Shown: in pieces, positions 28,501 to 38,600 of the stretch
Layout of the letters: each line of letters opens with the position of its first letter
Position numbering within the stretch: the first letter of the stretch is position 1
Assembly: GCF_017377855.1 (NCBI RefSeq)
Contig: NZ_JAFREP010000027.1
Span: 62,001-126,000, forward strand
Origin: Acanthopleuribacter pedis
GTDB taxonomy: Bacteria; Acidobacteriota; Holophagae; Acanthopleuribacterales; Acanthopleuribacteraceae
Length of the DNA stretch: 64,000 nt
Direction of reading: 5' to 3'
Notes under the pieces: generated by a model
Told to the model about the DNA's origin: nothing
The model's input: the letters and a program-made list of their open reading frames with translations, nothing else
Databases searched by the model: none
Made by a program: the position numbers and the translations under genes

Positions 28501-29036
28501 AGCTGCGCCCGGTGTTGTCACTGAGCCGACGCGCGGCGGACCGCCTGGTTGATCTCACCATCGACGGCGAGCTCATTCAGGCGACGGAAGAGCACCCGTT
28601 TTATGTGGTCGGGCACGGCTGGAAAGGCGCGATTCATCTGCACATCGGCGACCGCATCCTGACCCAAACGGGCGCGATCGCGGCGGTCGAAGCCAAATGG
28701 GTACGCCTCACCAAAACCACGGTTTACAACTTCTCGGTGGACGAGAACCACAACTACTTCGTTTCCCCCGACCGCGTTTTGGTCCACAACAACAACGGCG
28801 ACTGCAATCGGAAATTCAAAAAGTCCAAAAAAGGGAGCGGCAAAGAGAAAGCCAGCGACGCGCCCTCTTTTGTGAAAAACCACCCGGAAGGCCGCCCCTA
28901 CGAGGGCGAATCGGGCGACCAGTTCGCGAAACGCATGATGGACGCTCAATTCGGCGAGGGCGGCTGGTCCCGTAAAGGGGCACAGGGCAAACAGTTTAGT
29001 CAAATCAAGAAATACGGCAGCCGTGGATTCGAATAG
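22545..29036 (+). CDS. Secreted Rhs/YD-repeat polymorphic toxin with dockerin, NHL and Hint domains
   Basis: A 2163-residue exported protein. ATG 22545 has AAGGAAGG 9 nt upstream. Order: signal peptide (1-22); dockerin with two calcium loops (GDANGDGRRDLQD near 24-36 and DCNGDGSVTVAD near 56-67); carboxypeptidase-regulatory-like domain (about 128-200); acidic linker with a run of nine or more E/D (about 430-446); NHL-type propeller repeats (about 642-994; e.g. GNLYVTDMENNRVRKIS); YD repeats (about 1010-1850) ending in the Rhs core LVRFGARDYDPAVGRW and DPDGN; a short hydrophobic segment; a Hint autoprocessing domain (C1950 in GCFVAGTLV to H2081-N2082 in VLVHNN); and an 80-residue tip (2083-2163) ending in FSQIKKYGSRGFE. 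By analogy with Rhs toxins, the shell encloses the tip, which Hint may release. The tip's activity is not recognised. An immunity-type gene starts 9 bp downstream. Confidence 0.9.
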   Translation: MNALLRIYLIALMLSALPITAQPGDANGDGRRDLQDVALLNDVIQGRTTASGEADCNGDGSVTVADIVCVINAIKQAGGTHPIDPATLATPNDPTVVTPFAASVSFLFAGPNAVQTGVAEGALDAQYMSVMRGVVRDAAGSPLPGVTVRVQGADEFGTTRTRADGIFDLVVNAGDLQSLRFEKPGYIPVFRKIDPRANDFAWLEDVLMTPFDSAVTRVDLTSDQAQIARGSVVEDSDGRRQATLFFAPGTKAEMVLPDGSTRALSSLSVRATEYTVGPDGPKAMPANLPPASAYTYCVELSVDEAVQQDAQTVRFDREVAFYVDNFLNLPTGILVPVGYFDRERQAWIAMDNGRIIEVLAPDAATGLARLDVDGSGQAADSAALEALNITETELRELATLYPMGATLWRAMTDHFTPMDLNYGQLLPPEAEAPEEPEEEEEEEEDPCEKSGSIIDVHNQSLGEVLGISGTPYSLYYKSTRVPGHRLSRQLDLRLTGATLPAAVKRVLLEVHVAGQKYERSFTAQTNLRHRFIWDGSDGYGRAVQGKATATVKIGYVYDSLLQLPAETPRSFGLFGNGNPVSANAGRNEITLWQEQIRYVGTWDARALGLGGWSVNEHHVYDPTSRTLYMGDGTIRTAASVGRVIETVAGNGVSGFSGDGGRATDAQLANPQDVEADNRGNLYVTDMENNRVRKISPDGRISTLAGFGEAPGNSGTKDLPGAQVQLNLPWTTKWDERGGLFIADTHNNLVRKYKDGMVGWVAGLNSEKGSGMRALSAESLTFSTQAKLNRPAGFAVDSEGNLFFADKFNHQVYRVDREGVITVAAGNPDPDGDGVNEGGYGGDNGPALQARLNLPTCVEVDRQGNLYIADLANNRIRKVDRTGRITTIAGTGVRGFAGDNGPAVDAQLAGPVVVRVGRSGAVYFADAWNEKIRKITPDGIITTIGGYTGGSVDGSEGSAATSSRLGTINGFGLDEHENVYVACSAQNRIRKIAAPEPRFQADEIIVPDLDGESYFVFDLSGRHLRTHDAMTDAAMFRFSYGPGGTLSAITDIDNQVTRFDYESHADGIVITGPYGQQTTLLLNSDGFLGDFQNPAGNRARMTYYADSRFGLLNTFTDYNRNTWTFTYDDQGRLTRDTDPEGGFQALARVERANGYTVTVTTAEGLVTDYHMAIQKDGTTRRWVDGMDCDCPQVEVTSTPDGTTTIRQREGTVITKTSRSSARWGRLVTVPYQTRVTTPAGRQLTARIEETVTFDDPVQRNALKTHVYNVDVNGKKNTVTYDHDARTLTSVNAKNLATQTFFNNANAISRVERPGQASIDYEYRPDGQIAKITRGTRVIEFDYDDHGYVDQITDPLNRVTLYRNDILGRVQETTLADSKLVSFGYDDNGNVTRIDPPGSDAFVYGYDKRNLRDSVSSPDQEGAVTHQFDKDLNPTHLVYPDHRILNTVYDDYGRLDRIEADGFVTTAHYHGTTGQLERISNSHGPEVALGYDGHLPKSVSWTGEIAGSVAVTYTNDFEIEGIQVNDTPEVRGVYNNVGELTQIGAMTLTYADDTGFIDGTTLGQVSTEFGFNSYGEPNVYGVQVGAQTPLHFDVTYDALGRIDRVTETRDGIAHVDRYVYDPRGQLTQVLRDEVLIESYGYDDFGNRTDELNAADIAAYDTRGRLTAHGDWDYSFGPNGDLKSKKNRVTNDEVSYSYDLLGNLRDATLADGTRIDYVIDATNRRVGKKVDGTLVQGFLYQDNLNPVAELNGAGEIVSRFVYSIKGNVPDFMIRDGKTYRIISDFRGSPRLVLDTADGTVVQELRYDAWGRILADSNPGFQPFGFAGGIVDHHTGLVRFGARDYDPAVGRWTDVDPLGSDGGLNRYRYANNDPVNFVDPDGNLPFLVILAIKAAGEAIMDVLNQMMENGGSWECIDWNQVAISAGLGALGPGLSKLAKMKWFKDLFKKAQKGCFVAGTLVATANGLVPIEDVQVDDQVWSYVERSGAVELRPVLSLSRRAADRLVDLTIDGELIQATEEHPFYVVGHGWKGAIHLHIGDRILTQTGAIAAVEAKWVRLTKTTVYNFSVDENHNYFVSPDRVLVHNNNGDCNRKFKKSKKGSGKEKASDAPSFVKNHPEGRPYEGESGDQFAKRMMDAQFGEGGWSRKGAQGKQFSQIKKYGSRGFE

Positions 29037-29045
29037 GAGGAAGCC

Positions 29046-29570
29046 ATGACCCAAAAGAACCAAGCAGACCTGCAAATCTGGCGATTGGCCTACTTGGCGC
29101 CGGCCCCGGACGGGGACCTGCCCAAGTGGTACCTGCTCGTCAACGAGGGACCCAAGGAACAGATCCTCACGGTTGAAGGACGCATTCTGGTGTTTGCCGA
29201 ACCCGGCGATGCGGCCGCTCTCATTGATCGCTACGGCGCCGACCTGCCGGCGGACGAGCGCGATCTGGAAGAACCCTTCTTCCGCTGCCACGTGGCTCAA
29301 AGCCTCTACCTGCTCACCGCCGGCGAGGAAGACGAGGAACGGCTGATCATCGACACCGCAAACCTGCTGCTCGATTTGATCGCGGTCACGGGCCGTCCCG
29401 TTCCGGACCACCACCGCAACCGTTTGAAGGCCTTGGCCGACTACTTCACCTTCGCGTCCGATCCGGCCGGTTTCTTTGCCGAATCCGGCGTGACCCGCGA
29501 CGAGATGGTGGAGAGCCTGCTGTGGGCGACCGGACGGGTCGTGCTGCACCTGACCGAGGTGAAGCCGTGA
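29046..29570 (+). CDS. Putative immunity protein for the Rhs C-terminal toxin
   Basis: A 174-residue acidic cytosolic protein with no signal peptide. ATG 29046 is preceded by AGGAGG that overlaps the stop codon of the Rhs gene (9-bp gap), so translation is coupled to the toxin. The sequence (WYLLVNEGPKEQILTVEG, ADERDLEEPFFRCHVAQS, HHRNRLKALADYF) looks like an all-helical C-terminal half after a small beta part; I do not recognise a named family. Its role as immunity is inferred purely from position behind an Rhs toxin tip, small size, acidity and cytosolic location. The giant protease gene starts 56 bp further on the same strand. Confidence 0.7.
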   Translation: MTQKNQADLQIWRLAYLAPAPDGDLPKWYLLVNEGPKEQILTVEGRILVFAEPGDAAALIDRYGADLPADERDLEEPFFRCHVAQSLYLLTAGEEDEERLIIDTANLLLDLIAVTGRPVPDHHRNRLKALADYFTFASDPAGFFAESGVTRDEMVESLLWATGRVVLHLTEVKP

Positions 29571-29626
29571 AGCCAACGCCAAACGTAAACGACAACCCCG
29601 ACAGCTACGATTTCAGGAGAATTTTG

Positions 29627-32600
29627 GTGAAATCCCATTTCCGAATGTGGGGCATGTCCCTCATCTTTTTGCTCTTATCAGCGGCCGTTACGGCCGGTAC
29701 GCCGCACGAAGCAGTGGGCGAGAAAACCCGCTTGGTGCGCATGGGCGACATGTGGGTGCGCGTTCGCACCACCCCGCCCAGGACCGGCAAACGCGCCGGC
29801 AAAGGTGCCGACGACATCATCATCACGCCCTGGGCCAACGGCATTCTGTACTATCGCTTTGCCGACGACGTCACCGGCGTTCAGGCCGAAATCTTTGACG
29901 AGGCGGTCCAAGCCTGGGATGCACTCGACAACCTGCAAGTGGTACGCAATGGTGCGAACGATCCGCGCCCAACCAACTACGTCGAGGTCCGCAACAGCCT
30001 GAACGGCAACAACTCGGTGCTGGGCATGGCCGGTGGGAAGCAGATTCTCAACTTGCAGCATTGGGACCCCTCGGTCATCCTCCACGAGGTGGGCCACGCG
30101 CTCGGCCTGCTCCACGAGCAGCAGCGCGGCGACCGAGACACCTTCGTCACGGTCACCATGAGCAACGTCAAACCGGACAAACGCGACAACTTCACCCGCA
30201 TCGACGGCGTGACCCAATACGGCGCTTACGACTTCGCCTCGATCATGCACTACCATGCCCACGCCTTCTCTAAGAACGGCCTGCCGGTCATGGCGCCAAC
30301 CCCCGACTACGCCGACCAGGCCGATGTCATGGGTCGCCTGAACAACCTGTCGGCCCAGGACATCGCCGAAATCGAGCAGCGTTACCAAGGCTTGGCCGCG
30401 CCGATCACCATCGCCGACGCCAACCTACGCGCGGTGCTGACGGCGTTGGTCGACTATGACGAAAACGACGTGATTACGGTCTCCGAGGCCGGTTCATTAA
30501 CCGGCATTCTCAACCTCAAGGACCGAAACATTGCCGATGTTACCGGCATTGAGGCGTTTACCTCGGTCGCGGGTTTGGATCTGCAAGGCAACCAACTGAG
30601 CAGTTTACCCGACCTGTCCGCGATGACCCGACTCGGCTACCTCAACCTCAACGGCAACCAGTTCACCGAGATTCCCACCCCGGCCCCCACGCTGCCGTTG
30701 GACGTGCTCTTTATTCAGAGCAACCCCCTCGGCGCCGACGCCTGCGCACAGGTCGACGCCTTGCGACAACGCGGTCTCAAGGTACTGGACACCAACCCGC
30801 TTGCCGACGGCGGCAGCTTGGATTGCGGCAACGCGGCACCCGCGTTGCGGGACATCCTGGTCCCCGACAACCTGGTAGCGGGCGTGGCCGGCTCCTACCG
30901 CCTCGACCTCAGCGACACGGACAACGACCGTTTGTTCGTTCACTGGGATTTCGGCGACAACGGAAAACCCGTGAGTGGGCATCAGGTCCACCACGCTTAC
31001 GCCGCGGCCGGGACCTACACGATTCGCGTGCGCGTCGCCGACCGCTTCGGCGGCCTGAGCGAATTGACACGCGACGTGGTGGTTGCCACCGAACTCAACC
31101 AACCCTACGTGGTAGTCGGCAAGGCACTTGGCCGTCCCAACGACTTGGTTTCGCTACCCTTGTTTTTTGGCCACATGGAAAGCGCGGTCGCGCTGCAATG
31201 CGATTTGGTTTACGACGCGGGCCGGCTTTCCGGCGAACAGGTTTTGGCCGAAACCGGCCTTGCCCCGCACGAATTCCATTTGGGTTTCCCCCAGCCAGGC
31301 CGGGCACGTTTGACGATCTTTGACGTGGCGGACAACGACGCACTGCAACAGGGCCGTTTGGTACATGTCCCGTTGCGGGTCAGCGCGGACGCCGCAATCG
31401 GTTTTGTCGCGGTTCGCCTGGAAAACGTGTTCGTCGTTTCGGCGCAGGCCGCCCACGTCGCCGTCGGCGATTTGGTGCAGGGCGTGGTTCAGGTGATTCG
31501 CCCCGAGAACCAGGCACCACGCATTTTTGACTACAACCTCAACCTGCCCACCTCGTATCGGGCTTACGAATCCGATATCGCTGCTTACGACCTGGACGGC
31601 GATAATTTTCTTTTTGAAATCGTCGACGGGCCCATCCTCGGCACGGCGGAGATCGATCCATTGACCGGCGCCATGCGGTACACACCCAACCCCGGTTCCT
31701 CCGGCAACGATCAGTTCACTTTTCGCGTGTTTGACGGGCTCGTTTATTCTCGGACGGCAACCTATGACATCGCGCTAGAGCGCGGCAGCGCGCCGCCGGT
31801 GATCGAGCGCCTCAACATCCCGGACCAAGGTTATGTCGGGGTGCCGCTCCCCTTCTCCGCCGATTTTCACGATCCCGACGGGGACGACCTGCACATTCTC
31901 TGGAATTTCGGTGAAGGCGCGGGCGGCGGCAACGACGCGGCACCGACGGCAACCTACACGGAAGCAGGGATCTACACGGTTTCACTGGAACTCTCGGACG
32001 GCACCACCCAGGTTCGCCGGGAAACGCAGATCGAAATTCTCCCCAACAGCGCGCCGGACTTTGTTTCGGTGGGTATTCCGGTACAAGGCCTGCTCTTTAA
32101 CGAGGTAACCTTTTCCTCCTCGGTAGCCGACGCCGACGGCGATCCGGTCACGGTCACCTGGACCTTGGACGACGGCGTGGTCCTAGAGGGCGAGGTGGTT
32201 TCCCACGCCTATCAAACGGCGGGCACACGCGGCATCCAGGTAACCGTGCGCGACGACAAAGGCGCGGAGAACACCCGCACCGGCACAATCAGCATTACCA
32301 GCGTGTTGCCGCCCGAGATCTACAGCATCCACGTACCGCCCACCGGCAGCGTCGATGTTCCGGTAACCTTCTGGGTCGGCGCGGGCGACTACAACCACAA
32401 CATCAACCAAATGCGCTGGACCTTCGGCGACGGCACCGGTGCCTCCGGCTACCGCGTTACCCATAGCTACACGAGCGCCGGAACCTATCCCATCACCTTG
32501 CGCGTGATTGATTCGGGCAACTTGGAAACCCGCTACGACGGCGAAATCGTTATTGGCGACAACGCGGCCCCGGTGATCCACTTCGTCAACGGCCCCGACA

Positions 32601-35600
32601 GCTTGGCCCTGAACAGCACGGGCACATTCGCGGTCGTGGCCGAGGATCCCGACGGCGAACCACTCACCCTGAGTTGGGACATGGGCGACGGCACCAACCG
32701 GGTTGGCGAACGCATCAGCCACGCCTACACCGGCGCGGGTGAACGCACCATCACGGTGACCGCGGCCGATCCTCGCGGCGTCACCACCCAAGCAAGCAAA
32801 ACGGTGATCGTCGGCGACAACAACGCCCCGGAGATTCAGGATGTGCAACTTGCCGCCCTGCGTTCCCAGCATCACCTTTTCGATTTCGCGGTGACGGCAA
32901 GCGACGCCGATGGCGACACGCTCAGCTACCACTGGGATTTCGGCAACGGCGAATCCGCGTCAACCCCATCCGGCAGCATCCTGGCCCGCGACCTGGGAAT
33001 CTTCCACGTCGTGGTCACGGTCACCGACAGCCGCGGCGCCGCGAGTACCCATGCGCAATGGTTGGAAATCGTCGACAACGACAGCCCGACCTACGCGTGG
33101 ACGGCGGTTCCCAACAAAGCGATTGCCGGTTTGGAAACCCACTTCCTAGCTCAGGCGAAGGACAACGAAGGTGACGCGATCACCTACCTGTGGACCATGG
33201 CGGGACAAACCCGCGAAGGTCGCGCGGTCTCCTTCACCTTCCCCGAGGACGGTTCGCAAACGGTCACCCTGCGCTTGCAAGACGACCGCGGCGCGGCCGT
33301 TGCGCGCAACTTTTCGGTGACGGTCGGTGCCGAGGCGGCCCCGGCCCTGCGCGACCTGACCCTGCCCGCCACGGCCATCCTCAACCGTCCGGTCGACTTC
33401 GCGGTTGACGCCGTCGATCCCGACGGCGGCGCGCTCAGCTACGGCTGGACCCTGGGTTCCACCGAGGCCGGCGATCAAGCCGCGTTCCAACACACTTTCA
33501 CGGCGTTCGGCGCGGTCAATGTCACCCTGGTGGTTAGCGACAACGCCGGCAACGAAACACGCGTCAACGCCTACGGCGCCTTCGACGCACACTACGAACC
33601 GGTCATCGACCGTTTCGTGGTCCCCGAACAGGTGAAAGTCGGCGAAGCCTTCTCGGTTTCGAGTAACGCCGACGATCCCGAAAACGACACCCTGACCTAC
33701 ACCTGGGACTTCGGCGACGGTTCACCAGAGGTTCGTCAACAATCCCCATCCCATACCTTTACGGAAACAGGTCAATACCTGGTGACCCTGACCGTCACCG
33801 ACAACCGCGGCGCACGGGTGCTGCGCGTGCAGCAGGTAACGGTCTACGACAACCTACCCCCGCAAATCACGACCCTCACGGTTCCCGGCGAAGGTCGGGT
33901 CGATGTGGCGCTGACGATGGCGGCAACGATCCAAGACATCGAAGACGACGCCTTCACCACGTCCTGGGATTTCGGTGACGGCACCGCCGCGGTCGGCGGT
34001 AACCCGGTCGAGCACGCCTATGCCGCACCCGGAGTCTACACGGTCACCCTGACCGTGACCGACGCCCGCGGCGCGGTCAACCAACAAAGCGCGGACGTGG
34101 AAATCTTCGCGTATCCCGTCATCGAGAACGTGGACGTGCCCCTCATCGTGACCCGCGATCAGCTCGTCCCTATGTCCGTTGACGCCTACAATCCCAGCGG
34201 CGGCGCGCTGACCTACGTCTGGAACTTCGGCGACGGCGCCGAACCCGTCAACGGCGGCAACAGCGTCAGCCACACCTTTACCGAACTCGGTCTGCGCCTG
34301 CCGGTGCGGGTGACGGTTTCCAACGGGGTTCGCGAAAGCTCCGCCACGGTGTACGTGGCCGTGCTGGGGCCGGACGCCGAGGCGATTGCCTTCGCGGACG
34401 CCGGTTTCAAAGCCGCCATGGTCGCCCAATTCGACGGCAACAACGACGGCGAAATCAGCTACGCGGAAGCCGCGGCGGTCCACGGCGACGTGATTGTGAG
34501 TTCTATCTCCGGCAGCGACATCAGCCTCGGCGGCCTGGAAGCCTTTATTCACATCACCGGGTTCAGGGCCCGTTACAGCAGGGTTCGCACGGTGCCCCAT
34601 TTGAGTCACTTGGTTCATTTGACGGACATCGACCTGCGCAGCAACAACGTGCGCACCATGGGCACCCTGCCGGTCAACCTCACCCACCTGAACGTGGAAC
34701 GCAACGACCTTTACAGCCTCCCGCTTCTCCCCACCACGCTGACCTGGTTGGATTGCAGCAACAACAACATCCGCGCCGGCTTTGGTCGTGGCCGCATTCC
34801 CGCGAGCCTCAACTACTTGGACTGTTCCAACAACTCCGACAGTCGCAGCAGTACCCGATTCAACCTCATGTTGAGAGAGGCGACGGGGTTGCGCACCTTG
34901 ATCGCGAAAACCAACCACATCGACAACCGTTACTTCGAGCTGCCCGACGGCTTGGAGAACTTGACCATCACCCACACGGCCACCATCGAAACCGTCTCAG
35001 GCCTGCCGGACAGCATCATCAACCTGGACTTGGGTTACAACCCCGAGATCACGTCGATTGATCGCCTGCCCGCCAACCTGGAAGTATTCGATTTCGGCGG
35101 TCACAACATTCACTTTTCCGGTTACAAATTGGCCTCCATCGGCGACCTGAGCCACGTCACCAAGTTGCGCGAGCTGGTGCTTCCCAACATGGACCTGACC
35201 ACCTTGAACGGGATCAGCGGTATGGCCTCGTTGGTCCGGCTGGATGTCGGCGGCAACGACATCGCCGGCACGATTGAGGACTTGGACGGGCTTAGCGCCT
35301 TGACCCAGATCGATCTCGGCGGCAACGCGATCACGGCGCTGGGCAGGCTCCCCGACGGCCTCGAAAGCCTCGATGTGAATCACAACCAGTTGGCGGATCT
35401 CCCCGACCTCGCCGGCTTAACCGCGCTGCGGACGCTGCGGGTCGGCGGTAACCAACTCAGCCACATCGCGGATCTGGCGAACCTAGTCCAACTCACCTAC
35501 CTCGACCTTTCCGCCAACCAATTCGCCACCCTGCCAGAGCTGCCTCGGGCCGGAACCTTGGTCACGCTGAACGTTCAGGGCAACCAATTGACGGAGCTCC

Positions 35601-38600
35601 CCGAACTGACCGGCTTGGAGCGCTTGACCAGCGTGAACGCCGCGGAAAACCAGTTGGCGATCCTGCCTGACTTGGCGCTGTTGACCGGGTTAACTACCTT
35701 GGACGTACACGACAACCAACTCAGCGCGGTTCCCGATTTCAGTGGGTTTGCCAACCTGCGCACCCTCAATTTCAGCGGTAACCTCTTGGGTCTGGACGAC
35801 TGTCCGGCAATCGCCGCCGCACGCGGGGTAGTGCAAAACAACATGACCGTCAATCCGCTGAAGGACGGTAGCGATCTCGACTGTCCCAACACGGCACCAC
35901 GGATCCTTAGCCTGAATGTACCGGCCACCGGCAGCTACGACACACGGGTGACGATGTCGGCAACGGTTGAGGACGACGAGTTCGACCGGGTCACCCTGTA
36001 CTGGGACTTCGGCAACGCGCAAAGCGGTCAGGCTTACAGCTACGAAACGGTCGACGTCACCTACGCGACAACGGGGACCTACCAGGTCTCGGTCCGCGCG
36101 GTTGACGCGCGCGGCTTGGAAACCCTGGCCCACACCCAAATTGTGATTGGCAGCCAGGCGCCGCGGGTGACCCGCTACGGCATTCCATCGCAGGTCTTTG
36201 CCGATACCAACACACCCTTCTCGATTGAAGGCGAAGATCCCGAGGGCGATCCGATTACCTTCTCCTGGGATTTCGGCGACGGATCGGCGCCCGTAATCGG
36301 CGCCAACGTCAACCATCGCTACACGGAGACGGGAACCTTCACGGTTACGGTTACCCTGGACGACGGCAACGGCGGCATCGCCACCTTCACCCGCGAGGTA
36401 GAAGTGCTGGCGCAAAACCGCTACCCGGACATCCAAAATGTGTCGTTCCCGTCCAGCGCGGTGGTCAATACCTCGGTCACCTTCACCGCTGAAGCAACCG
36501 ATCCCGATGGGGACGCGATCACCTTCACCTGGGCGTTTGGCGACGGTGCGACGGCAACGGGCGCCGAGGTCAACCACACCTATGACGCAATCGGCGACTA
36601 CAGCGTGCGTTTGGTCGTACGCGATCGTTGGGGTTATGGACGCAGCACGGGCGGTACCATCCGTATCTCGGCCGCCAATGCCAACCCCGCGTTCGGCGCG
36701 GTGAGCGTTCCCACCACGGCTTTGGTCGGTGAAAGCCTGGCCATGAGCGCGGTGGTCAGTGATCCCGACGGCGACCCGCTCACGGTGACCTGGACGCTGG
36801 GCGACGGCAACCAGCGTCAGGGAACGGCTGTCCAGCACAGTTACAGTGCCGCGGGTGCCTACATCGTAACCATCCAAGTCAGCGACGGTCGCGGTGGTAG
36901 CGCCACAACGGTTCGCAACGTCAACGTGACCGAACCCGACAACCGCCAACCCGAAATCACCGCGCTCACCGTGCCCGCGACCGGCAACCCGGGTGAAGCG
37001 GTATCCTTCTCGGTGTCCGCCTCGGATCCCGACGGCGATCCCCTCACCTATAGCTGGAACTTCGGCGACGGTAGCGCGACCGCGGCCTCGGCCTCGGTCA
37101 GCCACACCTTCGCGGCGGCGGGCGACTACACCGTAAATGTCACGGTTGCGGACGACCGCGGCGCCCAGGTCGTTTCCGGCGGCGTCATTCGCATTCAATC
37201 CGACATTCAAATCACCGACCTGACCGTTCCCATCTCGGTCAACGGCTTAACCGCCGCGGCGGACGGGGCGCTGTACTTCCGCCTCCAAGCCGAGGAAAAC
37301 CTGAGCCGCTTGGTGTTGCAACTCGCGGGCGGCAACGGCAACGCCGACCTCTACCTTCTAGAAGGAGAAACACCGACACCGGCTAACTTCGATTTCGTTT
37401 CGGACGACGTCGCCAACAGCGAATCCATCGAGGTCCCCTCACCGGCGGGCAAGACGTGGTACCTGTTGGTCCATGCCGCCGAGGCCTTCAGCGACGCGGT
37501 ATTAACGGTAAGCGGCGATCTCGAAAACCGCGCCCCACACATCACCGAGCTGGCGTTGCCCAACGGCGGAAGCGTCGGCCAATCTCTTAGCTTCAGCGTC
37601 ACGGCCGCCGATCCCGATGGGGACGACTTGCAGGTGACCTGGAGCTTCGGCGACGGTTCTCAAGCAAACGGCGCTCAGGTTACCCACACCTATGCGACGG
37701 CCGGCACCTACGACGTTCAGGTGAATGTGCTTGACGGTCGCGGCGGCCAGGTCGGTGGAAATGGGCAAGTTATCGTTCAGGCCGCACAAGGGAACCAGCC
37801 ACCGCAAATCAGCGGGGTTGATTATCCGGGCAGCGCGGAGAACGGCGATCCGGTCACCTTCACCGTGACCGCGACCGACCCGAACGGCGATCCGCTGACC
37901 TACGCCTGGAACTTCGGCGACGGTTCAAGCGCCGAGGGCCGTTCCGTGACCCACACCTATGCGACGGGGGGCGTTTACAGCGTCGAAGTCCGCGTGAGTG
38001 ACGGTCGCGGCGGTACCGGCATCGCAACCCTGCAAATCCAAATCACCGAGGTGCCGCTGCTCGGCATTGGCGACAGCATCGCCGATCTTTCCGGCGGCGC
38101 GGGTGCCTACTTGCTCCACAAAATCGTGGCCGGGCCGCGTGTCACCGAACTGGCGGTCGCCACTTCCGGCGGCAGCGGCGACATGGCGTTGTTTGTTCGC
38201 GCCGGCGCGCGACCGGAGGGAAGTAACTACGACTTTGTTTCGTGGCAAACCGGCAACAATGAGCAGGTGGACATCACCGACCCAGCTGGAAAAACCTGGT
38301 ATGTAGTGGTTTACGGGGTGGCTTCCTTCAGCAACGTGACCCTGCAGGTGAGCGGTCGTGAGGAAACGGGCGGCAACCGAGCACCCAACCTCGGCAGCTT
38401 GAGTCTGCCCGAGCGCGCAAGCGTCGGCGAGACCCTGACCTTCTCCGTTCAGGCGAGCGATCCCGACGGTGATCCGCTCAGTGTCGTCTGGACCACCGGC
38501 GATGGAACCACCCTGGAAGGCGTGCAGGTAAATCACGCGTTCGCCCAGCCCGGCACCTACACGGTGACGGCAACGGTCAGTGACGGCCGCGGCGGGAGCG

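Noticed and set aside
28392..28796. Hint domain as an intein
   Set aside because: There is no conserved extein after the HN end, only a short toxin-type tip; it fits Rhs-associated Hint autoprocessing instead.
29522..29626. Longer N-terminus of the giant protease
   Set aside because: It overlaps the immunity gene and would place the signal peptide internally; GTG 29627 has AGGAGA at proper distance.
35690..37210. 506-codon antisense frame inside the giant protease
   Set aside because: It mirrors the codon periodicity of the PKD/LRR gene; repetitive antisense translation with no domain. The antisense frames at 25428-26267, 28518-29582 and 32183-32932 are rejected for the same reason.
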